Shown piece by piece: positions 27,045 to 34,451 of a stretch of DNA of 43,173 nucleotides (position 1 is its first letter; each line of letters begins with the position of its first letter). This stretch comes from Candidatus Harrisonbacteria bacterium (GTDB taxonomy: Bacteria > Patescibacteriota > Minisyncoccia > UBA6257 > 02-FULL-45-10c): the NCBI GenBank assembly GCA_016214655.1, contig JACROC010000001.1, positions 1 to 43,173 of the forward strand. Direction: 5' to 3'. A model generated the notes under the pieces. It did not search any database, was not told the DNA's origin, and saw nothing but the letters and a program-made list of their open reading frames with translations. Both the position numbers and the translations under genes were made by a program.

Positions 27045-28300
27045 TATTTTCTCTTTAGTTCTATAATTTCCCAAAGTCCTTTTAGGATCATGATAGAATT
27101 TGATCCCATGAGTTCTTTCAAATCTTTCAGTTCTACCTCTTTTTTTATCACCTTTCCATTTCTAAGGACAGTTACCTTAATTCTATTTCCAGGTTTTAGT
27201 GTCAGATTTTCTCTGGCAATCTGCTCACAGGTTTTTATCGGTTTATCATTATATTCTAAAATGACATCGCCTTCGCGTAGATTGGAAAATGGCCAGAGCC
27301 TTGGTAGGCCAATAGGCGGCGCAATCTTTGGTCCTAACACTACCGGTCTGCGTAGATTTTTACTTACGCCGATTTCCTGTAATTCTTCCGGTCTTAATTC
27401 CCAACTATTCCTTATATGATAACCAATGTCGGCGATTTTAATTTCGCCACCTTTCAGTAATTTCGGCAGAATCGCCTCGAATTGGTTTATGGGAATAGCT
27501 AGGGGAATATTCGGGAATTGTCCCAAAACTGATGGATTGTTAACATTAACTCTTTGATTTAATCCGACAACTTCGCCCCTCATGTTTAAAAGTGGACCGC
27601 CAGAATTGCCGGGCATAATGCGTACATCAACTCCGATTAACCCCGGTCCGTTGTAATAAGGAACTTCGGTTACAGTTAATCGACTGATTATACCTTTTGA
27701 AAGATAATTTTTTATTCCGTAAGGATGGCCAAGGGCAACTACGGACTCTCCAACTTCGAGGGTATCTGAATTGCCTATAATCGCACTGGCACTTACTTTA
27801 AATTCTTCGTCTTTGAATTTAAGTAAGGCTACATCTAATGGAATTTCGTTATACCCGACTATTTCTACTTCTTGCCAACTTCCATTAGAAAATTCTACGC
27901 TAATTTTGAAATTCTTTAGATTAGTAAAATTATTAAGGCAGTGATTTAGGGTATAGACGTACGGTTTGTCATTAATGGTTCGGATAATGCCGCTACAAAA
28001 ACTTCCTTTTCTGGGATAATTCGGATTCTGAAAATCATTAGCGTCATCCCATTCCGTGATAACTGCAACAGTGTATCGCATGGCTTCCCGATAGATCTGT
28101 CTGGCATTTTTAAAACTTCTTTTTTCCGTAGCGGTGCTGATTATGACCGGAGAATTATCTGCCGGCTGAAGGGCTGCGGTTTCAGCTTGACGGGTCGCGG
28201 CCTCAACCTTGATGTTGGTTTCAACATTTTGTTCCTGGCCAGAAGATATAAGCCAAGTGAAAATTAATGCCATCAGAATTATCGCGGTTCTGGCATTCAT
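27044..28300 (-). CDS. exported trypsin-like serine protease with PDZ domain (HtrA/DegP type)
   Basis: Encodes 418 residues. Residues 5-20 are a signal peptide or anchor (TAIILMALIFTWLISS). The protease domain shows His in YTLNHCLNNF, Asp in EIPLDVALLKFKDEE and Ser in MPGNSGGPLLNMRGEVVGLN, the complete triad. A C-terminal PDZ domain (about 320-400) contains LREGDVILEYNDKPI and LKPGNRIKVTVLRNGK. A role in degrading or refolding damaged envelope proteins is typical of the family. It differs from classical DegP in having one PDZ domain and a long insert before it. Its 5' leader contains the rod-like element at 28324-28434 if transcribed from beyond it. Confidence 0.9.
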   Translation of the reverse strand: MNARTAIILMALIFTWLISSGQEQNVETNIKVEAATRQAETAALQPADNSPVIISTATEKRSFKNARQIYREAMRYTVAVITEWDDANDFQNPNYPRKGSFCSGIIRTINDKPYVYTLNHCLNNFTNLKNFKISVEFSNGSWQEVEIVGYNEIPLDVALLKFKDEEFKVSASAIIGNSDTLEVGESVVALGHPYGIKNYLSKGIISRLTVTEVPYYNGPGLIGVDVRIMPGNSGGPLLNMRGEVVGLNQRVNVNNPSVLGQFPNIPLAIPINQFEAILPKLLKGGEIKIADIGYHIRNSWELRPEELQEIGVSKNLRRPVVLGPKIAPPIGLPRLWPFSNLREGDVILEYNDKPIKTCEQIARENLTLKPGNRIKVTVLRNGKVIKKEVELKDLKELMGSNSIMILKGLWEIIELKRK

Positions 28301-28323
28301 CTTATTCTCTTTTTAAAGATCTT

Positions 28324-28434
28324 GGAAAGAAAAAGACCCCTGGTGATTTCCGACTTGCCCACAAAGATCAGTTGTCGTAAGACCACCGATCCGTAGGGAT
28401 AGAGTCGGACAGACCAAGAGTCTTTGCCCTTTCC
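28324..28434 (+). ncRNA. candidate 111-nt rod-like structured RNA
   Basis: Successive nested pairings make one long rod: GGAAAG/CTTTCC (28324-28329 / 28429-28434), AAAGAC/GTCTTT (28332-28337 / 28420-28425), CCGACT/AGTCGG (28350-28355 / 28403-28408), CCC/GGG (28358-28360 / 28396-28398), GATC/GATC (28366-28369 / 28388-28391), and GTTGTC/GACCAC closed by GTAA. On the plus strand the tip is a GNRA tetraloop and TTTTT follows the last arm, favouring that strand; on the minus strand it would be a leader of the protease gene. Size and shape recall SRP or 6S RNA, but the SRP symmetric-loop motif is absent. Confidence 0.45.
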
Positions 28435-28487
28435 TTTTTAGGATTAATTAATGGTAGCATAGCCGTTATTATTATGGCAAATCTTCT

Positions 28488-28515
28488 TTGACATTTGCAG
28501 ATAAAATGTGATAAT
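28488..28515 (+). promoter_or_regulatory. promoter of rpmF-nusB-rnc
   Basis: TTGACA (28488-28493), 16 nt, GATAAT (28510-28515). The predicted leader of about 95 nt contains the 7-bp repeat array, so rpmF is not leaderless. Confidence 0.75.
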
Positions 28516-28534
28516 CTTGTTGCATAAGCAAATC

Positions 28535-28608
28535 AGCGGTGAAAAGTGGTGGGTGAAGAGTGATTGGGTTTTAATTAACTAATCGCTAGTCGCTAACCGC
28601 TAATCGCT
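28535..28608 (+). repeat. 7-bp-period repeat array upstream of rpmF
   Basis: The right arm (28578-28608) has four 7-mers, TAATCGC, TAGTCGC, TAACCGC, TAATCGC. The left arm (28535-28568) is G/T-rich and degenerate (AGTGATT, AGCGGTG) but partly complementary, with TTTTAATTA between. Confidence 0.7.
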
Positions 28609-28615
28609 TTAAAGT

Positions 28616-28780
28616 ATGGGTGGTGTACCAGTAAAACATCGTTCCAAGTCTGCGGTCGGTCATACCCGGTCTCATTTGGCTTTAAAGAAAATTAAGCTGG
28701 TTGTTTGCGCTAATTGTAAAGCTCCAAATTTGCCGCACCGGGCTTGTTCAAATTGCAAACAATATAAGAAAGCTGTGTAG
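28616..28780 (+). CDS. rpmF: 50S ribosomal protein L32 (bL32)
   Basis: Encodes 54 residues: GVPVKHRSKSAVGHTRSH is the L32 N-terminus, followed by the zinc-ribbon Cys pairs CANCKAPNLPHRACSNCK. L32 binds 23S rRNA near the peptidyl transferase region. All four Cys residues are present, so it is the zinc-binding form. It is flanked on both sides by 7-bp-period arrays and starts the rpmF-nusB-rnc cluster. Confidence 0.95.
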   Translation: MGGVPVKHRSKSAVGHTRSHLALKKIKLVVCANCKAPNLPHRACSNCKQYKKAV

Positions 28781-28847
28781 GCAGTAGCCCGTAGTTCGTA
28801 GAGAATTTATTTTTTCTACGCCCTACGTACTACGGACTACGTCCTAG
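28777..28847 (+). repeat. 7-bp-period palindromic array between rpmF and nusB
   Basis: The left arm (to about 28804) has GTAGCCC and GTAGTTC units; the right arm (28815-28847) has CTACGCC, CTACGTA, CTACGGA, CTACGTC. The reverse complement of the right arm aligns with the left arm across most of its length around an AT-rich centre. Confidence 0.85.
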
Positions 28848-28850
28848 TGA

Positions 28851-29336
28851 ATGGCAACTCGACAACTTTGCAGATCAATTGTGCTTCAGTCCCTTTACGA
28901 ATGGGATTTTTATAAACAGAAAAATGATCTGACGGGAACTTTGGAAAGAAATCTGCAGGAATTCGGTCCGGGAATTGACGAACCGGAATTTGCTTGGAAA
29001 TTATTAAAAGGCGTAATTGAGCATAAAAAAGAAATTGATGCGGTTATTGAGAAAGCTGCTCCGGACTGGCCATTAGAACAAATTGCCACCATAGATCGGA
29101 ATGTTCTTCGCATCGGTCTTTATGAGCTTCTTTATGCCGACCGGAATGAAGTTCCGCCCAAAGTTGCCATCAATGAAGCCATTGAAATTGCCAAGAATTA
29201 CGGCGGACCCAATTCGGGTAAATTTATTAACGGGGTATTGGGTACGGTTTATAGAGAAATAGGGGAACCGGGGAAGGACGATAAGCCAAAATCCAAAGAC
29301 GAAAAAACTGAAGAACAAAAAAACGAAGAAAAATAA
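28851..29336 (+). CDS. nusB: transcription antitermination protein NusB
   Basis: Encodes 161 residues. [21 protein letters not shown] is the conserved N-terminal RNA-binding helix, and [27 protein letters not shown] plus [27 protein letters not shown] are the family's core blocks. NusB with S10 binds boxA in rRNA leaders. The last 25 residues are a Lys/Glu-rich tail. It begins right after the palindromic array, with no clear Shine-Dalgarno sequence. Confidence 0.95.
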   Translation: MATRQLCRSIVLQSLYEWDFYKQKNDLTGTLERNLQEFGPGIDEPEFAWKLLKGVIEHKKEIDAVIEKAAPDWPLEQIATIDRNVLRIGLYELLYADRNEVPPKVAINEAIEIAKNYGGPNSGKFINGVLGTVYREIGEPGKDDKPKSKDEKTEEQKNEEK

Positions 29337-29351
29337 TAACGCGATCCAAAA

Positions 29352-29409
29352 CTACGAATGCATGCGAATCAACGAATAAGTTTATTTGTAGATTCGGATA
29401 TATTTGTAG
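29352..29409 (+). repeat. 29+29 nt near-perfect inverted repeat upstream of rnc
   Basis: 29352-29380 and 29381-29409 are reverse complements at about 22 of 29 positions, several differences being G-T compatible. CGAATC/GATTCG and ACGAAT/ATTTGT form the clearest stem. It probably belongs with the other intergenic palindromes, although a 7-bp period is not obvious. Confidence 0.75.
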
Positions 29410-29426
29410 CTTCGCATCGGCACCTG

Positions 29427-30107
29427 ATGACTTTAGAAAAATTAGAGAAGTTATTATCTTACGAATTTAAAAATAAGGATTTATTAAAGGAGGCCTTAAC
29501 GCACCGTTCTTACTTGAATGAAAATCCCAAGTGGCATTTGCCGCATAACGAGCGGCTGGAGTTTTTGGGAGATGCGGTTTTGGAATTGGCGACCACTGAG
29601 GCTCTTTTTGAAAAATTTCCAAAGGAAGCGGAGGGGAAATTGACGACTTTGCGGGCCGCTTTGGTAAATTATCAGATGCTGGCAAAACTTTCCAAAAAAA
29701 TTGAACTGGAGAAATTTTTAATGATGTCTAGGGGCGAAGCTAAAGATACTGGCCGGGCGAGGGAGGTTATTTTAGCCAATGCCATGGAAGCTATTATCGG
29801 ATCGACTTATCTTGATGGCGGGTATGAAGCGGCGAGAAAATTCATTACTAAAGTCATTTTGCCGGAAGTTGGGACGGTGATTAAGCACGAACTTTATAAG
29901 GATCCGAAAAGTCTTTTGCAGGAACGCACCCAAGCGGAGATGAAAGTTACTCCTGCATATAAATTATTGGCAGAAGAAGGTCCGGATCATAAAAAAGTTT
30001 TCACTGTCGGAGCTTATTTGGGTGAAGAAAAAATTGCTGAAGGTCAGGGTCCATCCAAACAGGACGCGGAAGTGGAAGCCGCAAAGAAAGCCTTGGAAAA
30101 CATTTAG
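29427..30107 (+). CDS. rnc: ribonuclease III
   Basis: Encodes 226 residues from ATG 29427 (MTLEKLEKLLSYEFKN). The frame continues upstream to 29358, but that extra 23-residue stretch is encoded by the inverted repeat and is unlike RNase III. The catalytic domain has the signature NERLEFLGDAVLELATTEAL (about 41-60) and the second acidic cluster ANAMEAIIGSTYLDGG. The C-terminal dsRNA-binding domain shows KSLLQERTQAEMKVTPAYKL, GAYLGEEKIAEGQGPSKQDAE and a terminal helix. It processes rRNA precursors and double-stranded RNA. Confidence 0.95.
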   Translation: MTLEKLEKLLSYEFKNKDLLKEALTHRSYLNENPKWHLPHNERLEFLGDAVLELATTEALFEKFPKEAEGKLTTLRAALVNYQMLAKLSKKIELEKFLMMSRGEAKDTGRAREVILANAMEAIIGSTYLDGGYEAARKFITKVILPEVGTVIKHELYKDPKSLLQERTQAEMKVTPAYKLLAEEGPDHKKVFTVGAYLGEEKIAEGQGPSKQDAEVEAAKKALENI

Positions 30108-30138
30108 TTGTATAAAAATCTCGCAGATGATATGACGA

Positions 30139-30276
30139 ACCTCGTTTGTATTTCGTGCGGCAACTACGGAGCCGCGATTTGCTTGGTTTCTCGAAGAGAA
30201 AAATCACGGCGAGGCGTAGGCGGCGCCGACCGCAGGAGTCGGCGAACGCCGGTGCCGTCAGAAATATAAACAAGGT
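30139..30276 (+). ncRNA. structured RNA, copy B of a two-copy family
   Basis: Same architecture as 20555-20703: outer stem of 16 positions (30139-30154 / 30261-30276, one G-T and one mismatch), GCGGCA/TGCCGT (30157-30162 / 30253-30258), CTACG/CGTAG (30164-30168 / 30215-30219), hairpin GCCGCGATT/AATCACGGC (30171-30179 / 30202-30210) and hairpin CGCCGAC/GTCGGCG (30224-30230 / 30238-30244). Both copies share GCTTGGT at the head of the first hairpin's tip and a CGC-[CA]-GGAG loop in the second. An intrinsic terminator follows about 20 nt later, so it could be an independent small RNA, the 3' end of the rnc transcript, or a leader of ftsH. Confidence 0.8.
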
Positions 30277-30296
30277 GAGTAGAAATTATTATGTTT

Positions 30297-30328
30297 AGAC
30301 AAGGTATAAAAACCCTTGTCTTTCTTTT
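30297..30328 (+). terminator. intrinsic terminator after structured RNA copy B
   Basis: Stem AGACAAGG (30297-30304) / CCTTGTCT (30314-30321) with loop TATAAAAAC, then TTCTTTT. It separates rnc and the structured RNA from the ftsH promoter. Confidence 0.85.
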
Positions 30329-30339
30329 CATTTTGTAGT

Positions 30340-30368
30340 TTGATTAAGTAAACTTTGTACCTTTAAAT
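30340..30368 (+). promoter_or_regulatory. promoter of ftsH
   Basis: TTGATT (30340-30345), 17 nt, TTAAAT (30363-30368), 9 nt before ATG 30378. An AGGA at 30369-30372 would lie at about the start point, so the leader is almost absent. Confidence 0.55.
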
Positions 30369-30377
30369 AGGACAAAT

Positions 30378-32201
30378 ATGAGGAAGACAAGCGGAAATCC
30401 TCTCTTTTGGCTGTTTTGGTTATTTCTCTTTTTTATGTTAGTTCAAAATTTGAGCCGTTCCAGAGACATCTCTGTCAAGCAGTTGTCCGGGAATGAATTA
30501 ACCGAAGCAATGCAAGCTGGTAAAGTTCAGGGGATTAATTTTTATCCAACTGAAAATCCGAGAGTTACCGGAAAGATGCAGACGGAATTTAACGGAAAAA
30601 CAGTCGTGGTGGATTTTGAAGTGCAAGTTGTAGGCGCCGCTCATCTGGAATCAATCCGCAAATTAGCTGAAGAAAAGCGCATTCAATATAACACGGCAAA
30701 ACCGAATGTCCCGTGGTTTGGCACTTTATTCAATTTATTATTGATAGCATCATTTTTACTCTCGATTTTATTTTTTTGGTTTATATTCAAGGCGCAGACT
30801 AGCCAAATTAACACTATCCGCGGCGGAAATAAGAAATTCCGAACTACTTTTAAGGATAATAAAGAAAAGAAAACCTTTCAGGATGTTGCCGGCTGCGATG
30901 AAGCTAAGGAGGAGCTGCAGGAAATTGTTGAGTTTTTGAAAAATCCGGCCGTATTTAGCGGAGTTGGCGGGCATATTCCGAAAGGTGTTCTGATGATTGG
31001 CGCTCCTGGTACTGGCAAAACTCTTCTGGCAAAAGCGTTAGCCGGTGAAGCTAATGTCCCGTTTTTGTCTGCAACCGGTTCTGAGTTTATTGAGATGTTT
31101 GTTGGTGTCGGAGCGGCTAGAGTCCGCGCTTTATTTGCGGAAGCTAAAGCTTGTGCGCCTTGTATAGTATTTATTGACGAAGTTGATGCGGTCGGTAAAA
31201 AAAGAGGAGTGGCAATCGGTGGCGGCCATGATGAGCGCGAGCAAACCTTGGACCAGATTTTAACCGAGCTGGACGGATTTTCCGGCGATACGAAAGTGAT
31301 TGTCATTGCCGCTACTAACCGTCCGGATGTATTAGATGAAGCATTGGTTCGTGCCGGCAGATTTGATCGGCATGTGCAGGTTCCGAAGCCCGATGTAAGG
31401 GGCAGGGAATTAATTTTGAAAGTACACGCTAAGGGCGTGAAATTAGCATCGGATGTCGATTTGACGATAGTTGCCAAGGACACTGCCGGAATGGTTGGCG
31501 CAGATTTGGCTAATGTAGTTAATGAAGCCGCTTTGATTGCCGCCAGGCGGAAGAAAGCTGCGGCGGATAAAGCTGATTTCAGCGAAGCGGTTGATAAAGT
31601 TTCCATGGGCCCGATGAGAAAATCCACTAAGCTGACGGATAAAGAAAAGAAAATTACTGCCTATCACGAATCTGGCCATGCGCTAGTTGCCATGTTTTTG
31701 AGAGATAAAGGCGCGGATCCGGTGCATAAAGTCACTATTATCCCTCGCGGTCCGGCGCTTGGTTTTACCAAGCAATTACCGGAAGACGACCGGCATTTAT
31801 ATACTCGTCAGCAATTGGAGTCTATGGTTGCAGTCTGTGTCGGCGGAAGAGCGGCGGAAGAATTGGTGATAGGTGATGTTACTACTGGCGCTTCCAATGA
31901 TTTTCTGAAGGCAACTAGCATTTTGCGGAAGATGGTTTGCGAATTAGGAATGTCCGAAGCGGGGTTGGTAGTTTATCGCGAGAAGTCTGATTTTTGGGGA
32001 AATTCCACCGGTATGGATGCTTCGCAGAAAACTAAAGAATTGATAGAGCGCATAGTAAAGGAAACGCTGGATAAGATTTATGAAAATGTGAAAGTAATTC
32101 TTCAGGAGCATCGCGCTAAGCTGGATGCGATGGCCAATGCATTGCTGGAGCGAGAAACATTGGACGCTAAGGATGTTTTGGAAATTATTAATTCCGACTA
32201 A
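30378..32201 (+). CDS. ftsH: ATP-dependent zinc metalloprotease FtsH
   Basis: Encodes 607 residues. Two transmembrane helices (about 8-22 and 115-138) flank a small outer domain, placing the rest in the cytosol. The AAA module has Walker A GAPGTGKT (about 208), Walker B IVFIDEVDAVG and the second region of homology ATNRPDVLDEALVRAGRFDR. The protease site is AYHESGHALVA (about 430), HExxH zinc ligands with a later Asp in TTGASNDFLKAT. FtsH degrades unfolded membrane and regulatory proteins as a hexamer. The C-terminal tail is short. The stop codon sits in a terminator loop. Confidence 0.97.
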   Translation: MRKTSGNPLFWLFWLFLFFMLVQNLSRSRDISVKQLSGNELTEAMQAGKVQGINFYPTENPRVTGKMQTEFNGKTVVVDFEVQVVGAAHLESIRKLAEEKRIQYNTAKPNVPWFGTLFNLLLIASFLLSILFFWFIFKAQTSQINTIRGGNKKFRTTFKDNKEKKTFQDVAGCDEAKEELQEIVEFLKNPAVFSGVGGHIPKGVLMIGAPGTGKTLLAKALAGEANVPFLSATGSEFIEMFVGVGAARVRALFAEAKACAPCIVFIDEVDAVGKKRGVAIGGGHDEREQTLDQILTELDGFSGDTKVIVIAATNRPDVLDEALVRAGRFDRHVQVPKPDVRGRELILKVHAKGVKLASDVDLTIVAKDTAGMVGADLANVVNEAALIAARRKKAAADKADFSEAVDKVSMGPMRKSTKLTDKEKKITAYHESGHALVAMFLRDKGADPVHKVTIIPRGPALGFTKQLPEDDRHLYTRQQLESMVAVCVGGRAAEELVIGDVTTGASNDFLKATSILRKMVCELGMSEAGLVVYREKSDFWGNSTGMDASQKTKELIERIVKETLDKIYENVKVILQEHRAKLDAMANALLERETLDAKDVLEIINSD

Positions 32202-32216
32202 GGTCGGAATTTTTTT
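32190..32216 (+). terminator. intrinsic terminator of ftsH containing the stop codon
   Basis: Stem AATTCCGAC / GTCGGAATT with loop TAAG, followed by TTTTT. The loop starts with the ftsH TAA stop (32199-32201). Confidence 0.88.
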
Positions 32217-32219
32217 ATT

Positions 32220-32273
32220 GTCCTATCGGACTCATTCATCTTATTGGACCTATATGACCTATAAGATATAATA
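32220..32273 (+). repeat. 9-bp-period repeat array upstream of smc
   Basis: Six consecutive 9-mers: GTCCTATCG, GACTCATTC, ATCTTATTG, GACCTATAT, GACCTATAA, GATATAATA. The last units double as the smc promoter. The same family of units appears after smc. Confidence 0.75.
32244..32272 (+). promoter_or_regulatory. smc promoter within the 9-bp array
   Basis: TTGGAC (32244-32249), 17 nt, TATAAT (32267-32272), 7 nt before ATG 32280. Predicts a leaderless smc mRNA. Confidence 0.65.
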
Positions 32274-32279
32274 AAATCT

Positions 32280-34451
32280 ATGTATCTCAAGCATTTGGAA
32301 CTTCTCGGCTTTAAGTCTTTCGCGCAAAAGACTACTTTGGATTTTCCCGGCGGCATTGCTTCTATTGTCGGCCCGAACGGTTCAGGAAAGTCCAATATTA
32401 TTGATGCGGTCCGGTGGCTGCTGGGGGAAAGAGAAGCCAAAAATCTCCGCGGGATGAAAGCGGAAGATCTGATTTTTGCCGGCACTCCGAAAAGGCCGCG
32501 TATGGGCATGGCGCAGGTCACCGTAACCTTTGACAATAGTTCCGGATTTTTTCCGGTGGATTATAAAGAAGTTACGATTCAAAGGCGGATTGAGCGGGAC
32601 GGGAATTCCAAATATTTTTTAAATAAAGCCGAAGTCCGTTTGAAGGACATTATCGATTTTTTTGCTAAGGTCCGCTTAGGTACCCGCGGCCTTTCTATTA
32701 TTAACCAAGGCTCCAGCGATCTCTTTGTGCGCGCGACTCCGCAAGAGCGCCGGATGATGATTGAAGAAATTTTGGGGCTCCGGCAGTATCAGCTGAAAAA
32801 GCACGAGGCGGAAAGAAAGCTGAAAAATACCGGCATTAATATTGAAAAAGTTAAGGCGATGATTGAAGAAATCGCTCCGCACCTCCGGTTTTTGAAAAGG
32901 CAGACTTCCAAGTGGGAGAAGCTGGCGGATGTAGAAAAAGAACTGCGGGAATGCGAGAACAGCTATTTTTCCAATAAATTAAAAGAGCTCCGCGACGGTC
33001 TTCAGAAATTTGATCCCCAGATTAAAAGAATAGACCAGGAAATTTCCGGCAAAGAAAAAGAATTAAAAGAATTGAGAGTCCTTTTGGATAAGGTTGAATC
33101 CGGCCAGCCTAAGCAAAAAAGCCAGATGCTGGAAGCGAGAAAAAAGAGGGAAGCACTGCTTCAGGAGCGTTCTAATATTGAGCGAGAGGCCAGTAAATTG
33201 GAAGCGAAAATAGAATTTTTGCATTCGGTTGCGGCCAGCGATAATTTGGATCTCCGCGCAGGAGAATTGCTGGCGCTTCTGGGGGAAGTTAAAGAATCAG
33301 TGTTAAAACTTCTCGAGGAAAAGAATCTGGAAAAGATCCACCAGGATTTGCAGTCTCTGCTTTCCAAAATTACTTCTTTGACCGACACTGCCTCCAAGAA
33401 AAAGGCGGAGATCAATGACGTTAAACTTGCGAAAGACAATTTATTGAAAAAACTTCAGCCGATCCGGGAAGAGCTGGACAGGCTGACCAAAGCCGAGGAT
33501 GAGTCCGCCAAAGAATTGGAGCATTTTAACGAAGATTTCCGGGAGGCGTTTGATAAAGTAGAAAAAAAGAAAGAAGAAATCTCGGTTTTGGATAAAGAAA
33601 AAAATAAATTGCTTTTTGAAGTGGAACGGCTGAAGTTGCGCCAGCAGGATTTAGAAATGCAATTATCGCAGATAAATAGAAATTTGAAAGATTTCGAATC
33701 TTTGGCTGAAAATCCGCCGCTGGTGGAAGACATGGTTACGCTGGAGAGGCGGATGCTGCGGCTTCGTTCGGAGATTGCCGGCATCGGAGAAGTTGATCAG
33801 ATGCTTATTAAAGAAGCGCAAGAGACTGAGACGCGGCATAATTTTTTAACCACTCAGCTTCAGGATTTGGAAAAAGCGGCCGGAGATTTGGGGGCGCTGA
33901 TTAAGGAGCTGGAAGAAAAAATTAACACTGGTTTTACTGATTCGCTTAAAAAAATCAATGACGAGTTCGATAAATTTTTTAATCTGATGTTCGGCGGCGG
34001 GAAAGCTAAATTATTTCTGGAAAAACCGGAAGTAAAAATTGAAACAGCGGCGGAGGGAGTTGAGCCGGAAGAAAAAGAACACGAAAAAGAATTGGAAGAG
34101 GACTCGCTTTCCAGGCAGCTGGGGATTGAGATCGATGTCAGTTTGCCCCGTAAAAGAATTAAGGGTTTAGAAATGCTGTCCGGCGGCGAGAAAAGCTTGG
34201 TATCCATCGCCGCGCTTTTTGCTTTAATTTCCGTCAGCCCGCCGCCTTTTTTGGTATTAGATGAAATAGATGCGGCTTTAGATGAAAAAAATACCCGACG
34301 ATTTGCGGAAATTATCAGGGATTTTTCCAAAAAAACTCAATTTATTATCGTTACTCATAACCGCGCCACCATGGAAGCCGCGGACGTTCTTTATGGCGTG
34401 ACTATGGAAGAGGATGGAGTTTCTAAGGTTTTATCTTTGAAGTTGGAATAA
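32280..34451 (+). CDS. smc: short SMC-type chromosome segregation ATPase lacking a recognisable hinge
   Basis: Encodes 723 residues, against about 1150-1190 for bacterial SMC. The N-terminal head is canonical: YLKHLELLGFKSFAQKT, Walker A GPNGSGKSNIIDAVRWLLGE (about 31), and GSSDLFVRATPQERRMMIEEILGLRQYQ. The C-terminal head has signature LSGGEKSLVSIAALFALI (about 633), Walker B FLVLDEIDAALDEKN (about 655) and the switch His in IIVTHNRATME. The intervening 430 residues are charged coiled coil with a break near 315-350 (SVAASDNLDLRAGELLALLG). No Gly-rich hinge and no CxxC zinc hook is visible. Rad50/SbcC is unlikely because the heads are SMC-type. Upstream and downstream gaps carry 9-bp arrays. 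Confidence 0.9.
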   Translation: MYLKHLELLGFKSFAQKTTLDFPGGIASIVGPNGSGKSNIIDAVRWLLGEREAKNLRGMKAEDLIFAGTPKRPRMGMAQVTVTFDNSSGFFPVDYKEVTIQRRIERDGNSKYFLNKAEVRLKDIIDFFAKVRLGTRGLSIINQGSSDLFVRATPQERRMMIEEILGLRQYQLKKHEAERKLKNTGINIEKVKAMIEEIAPHLRFLKRQTSKWEKLADVEKELRECENSYFSNKLKELRDGLQKFDPQIKRIDQEISGKEKELKELRVLLDKVESGQPKQKSQMLEARKKREALLQERSNIEREASKLEAKIEFLHSVAASDNLDLRAGELLALLGEVKESVLKLLEEKNLEKIHQDLQSLLSKITSLTDTASKKKAEINDVKLAKDNLLKKLQPIREELDRLTKAEDESAKELEHFNEDFREAFDKVEKKKEEISVLDKEKNKLLFEVERLKLRQQDLEMQLSQINRNLKDFESLAENPPLVEDMVTLERRMLRLRSEIAGIGEVDQMLIKEAQETETRHNFLTTQLQDLEKAAGDLGALIKELEEKINTGFTDSLKKINDEFDKFFNLMFGGGKAKLFLEKPEVKIETAAEGVEPEEKEHEKELEEDSLSRQLGIEIDVSLPRKRIKGLEMLSGGEKSLVSIAALFALISVSPPPFLVLDEIDAALDEKNTRRFAEIIRDFSKKTQFIIVTHNRATMEAADVLYGVTMEEDGVSKVLSLKLE

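Noticed and set aside
28324-28434. Rod-like element as SRP RNA
   Set aside because: It lacks the conserved symmetric-loop sequences and the GGAA tip of helix 8, so it was left as an unclassified candidate.
29358-29426. Longer RNase III start
   Set aside because: The extra 23 residues are encoded by the inverted repeat; RNase III homologues begin like the product of ATG 29427.
30291-30338. 15-codon leader peptide (MFRQGIKTLVFLFIL) before ftsH
   Set aside because: It lies across the terminator hairpin and upstream of the ftsH promoter, with no Shine-Dalgarno sequence; chance is sufficient explanation.
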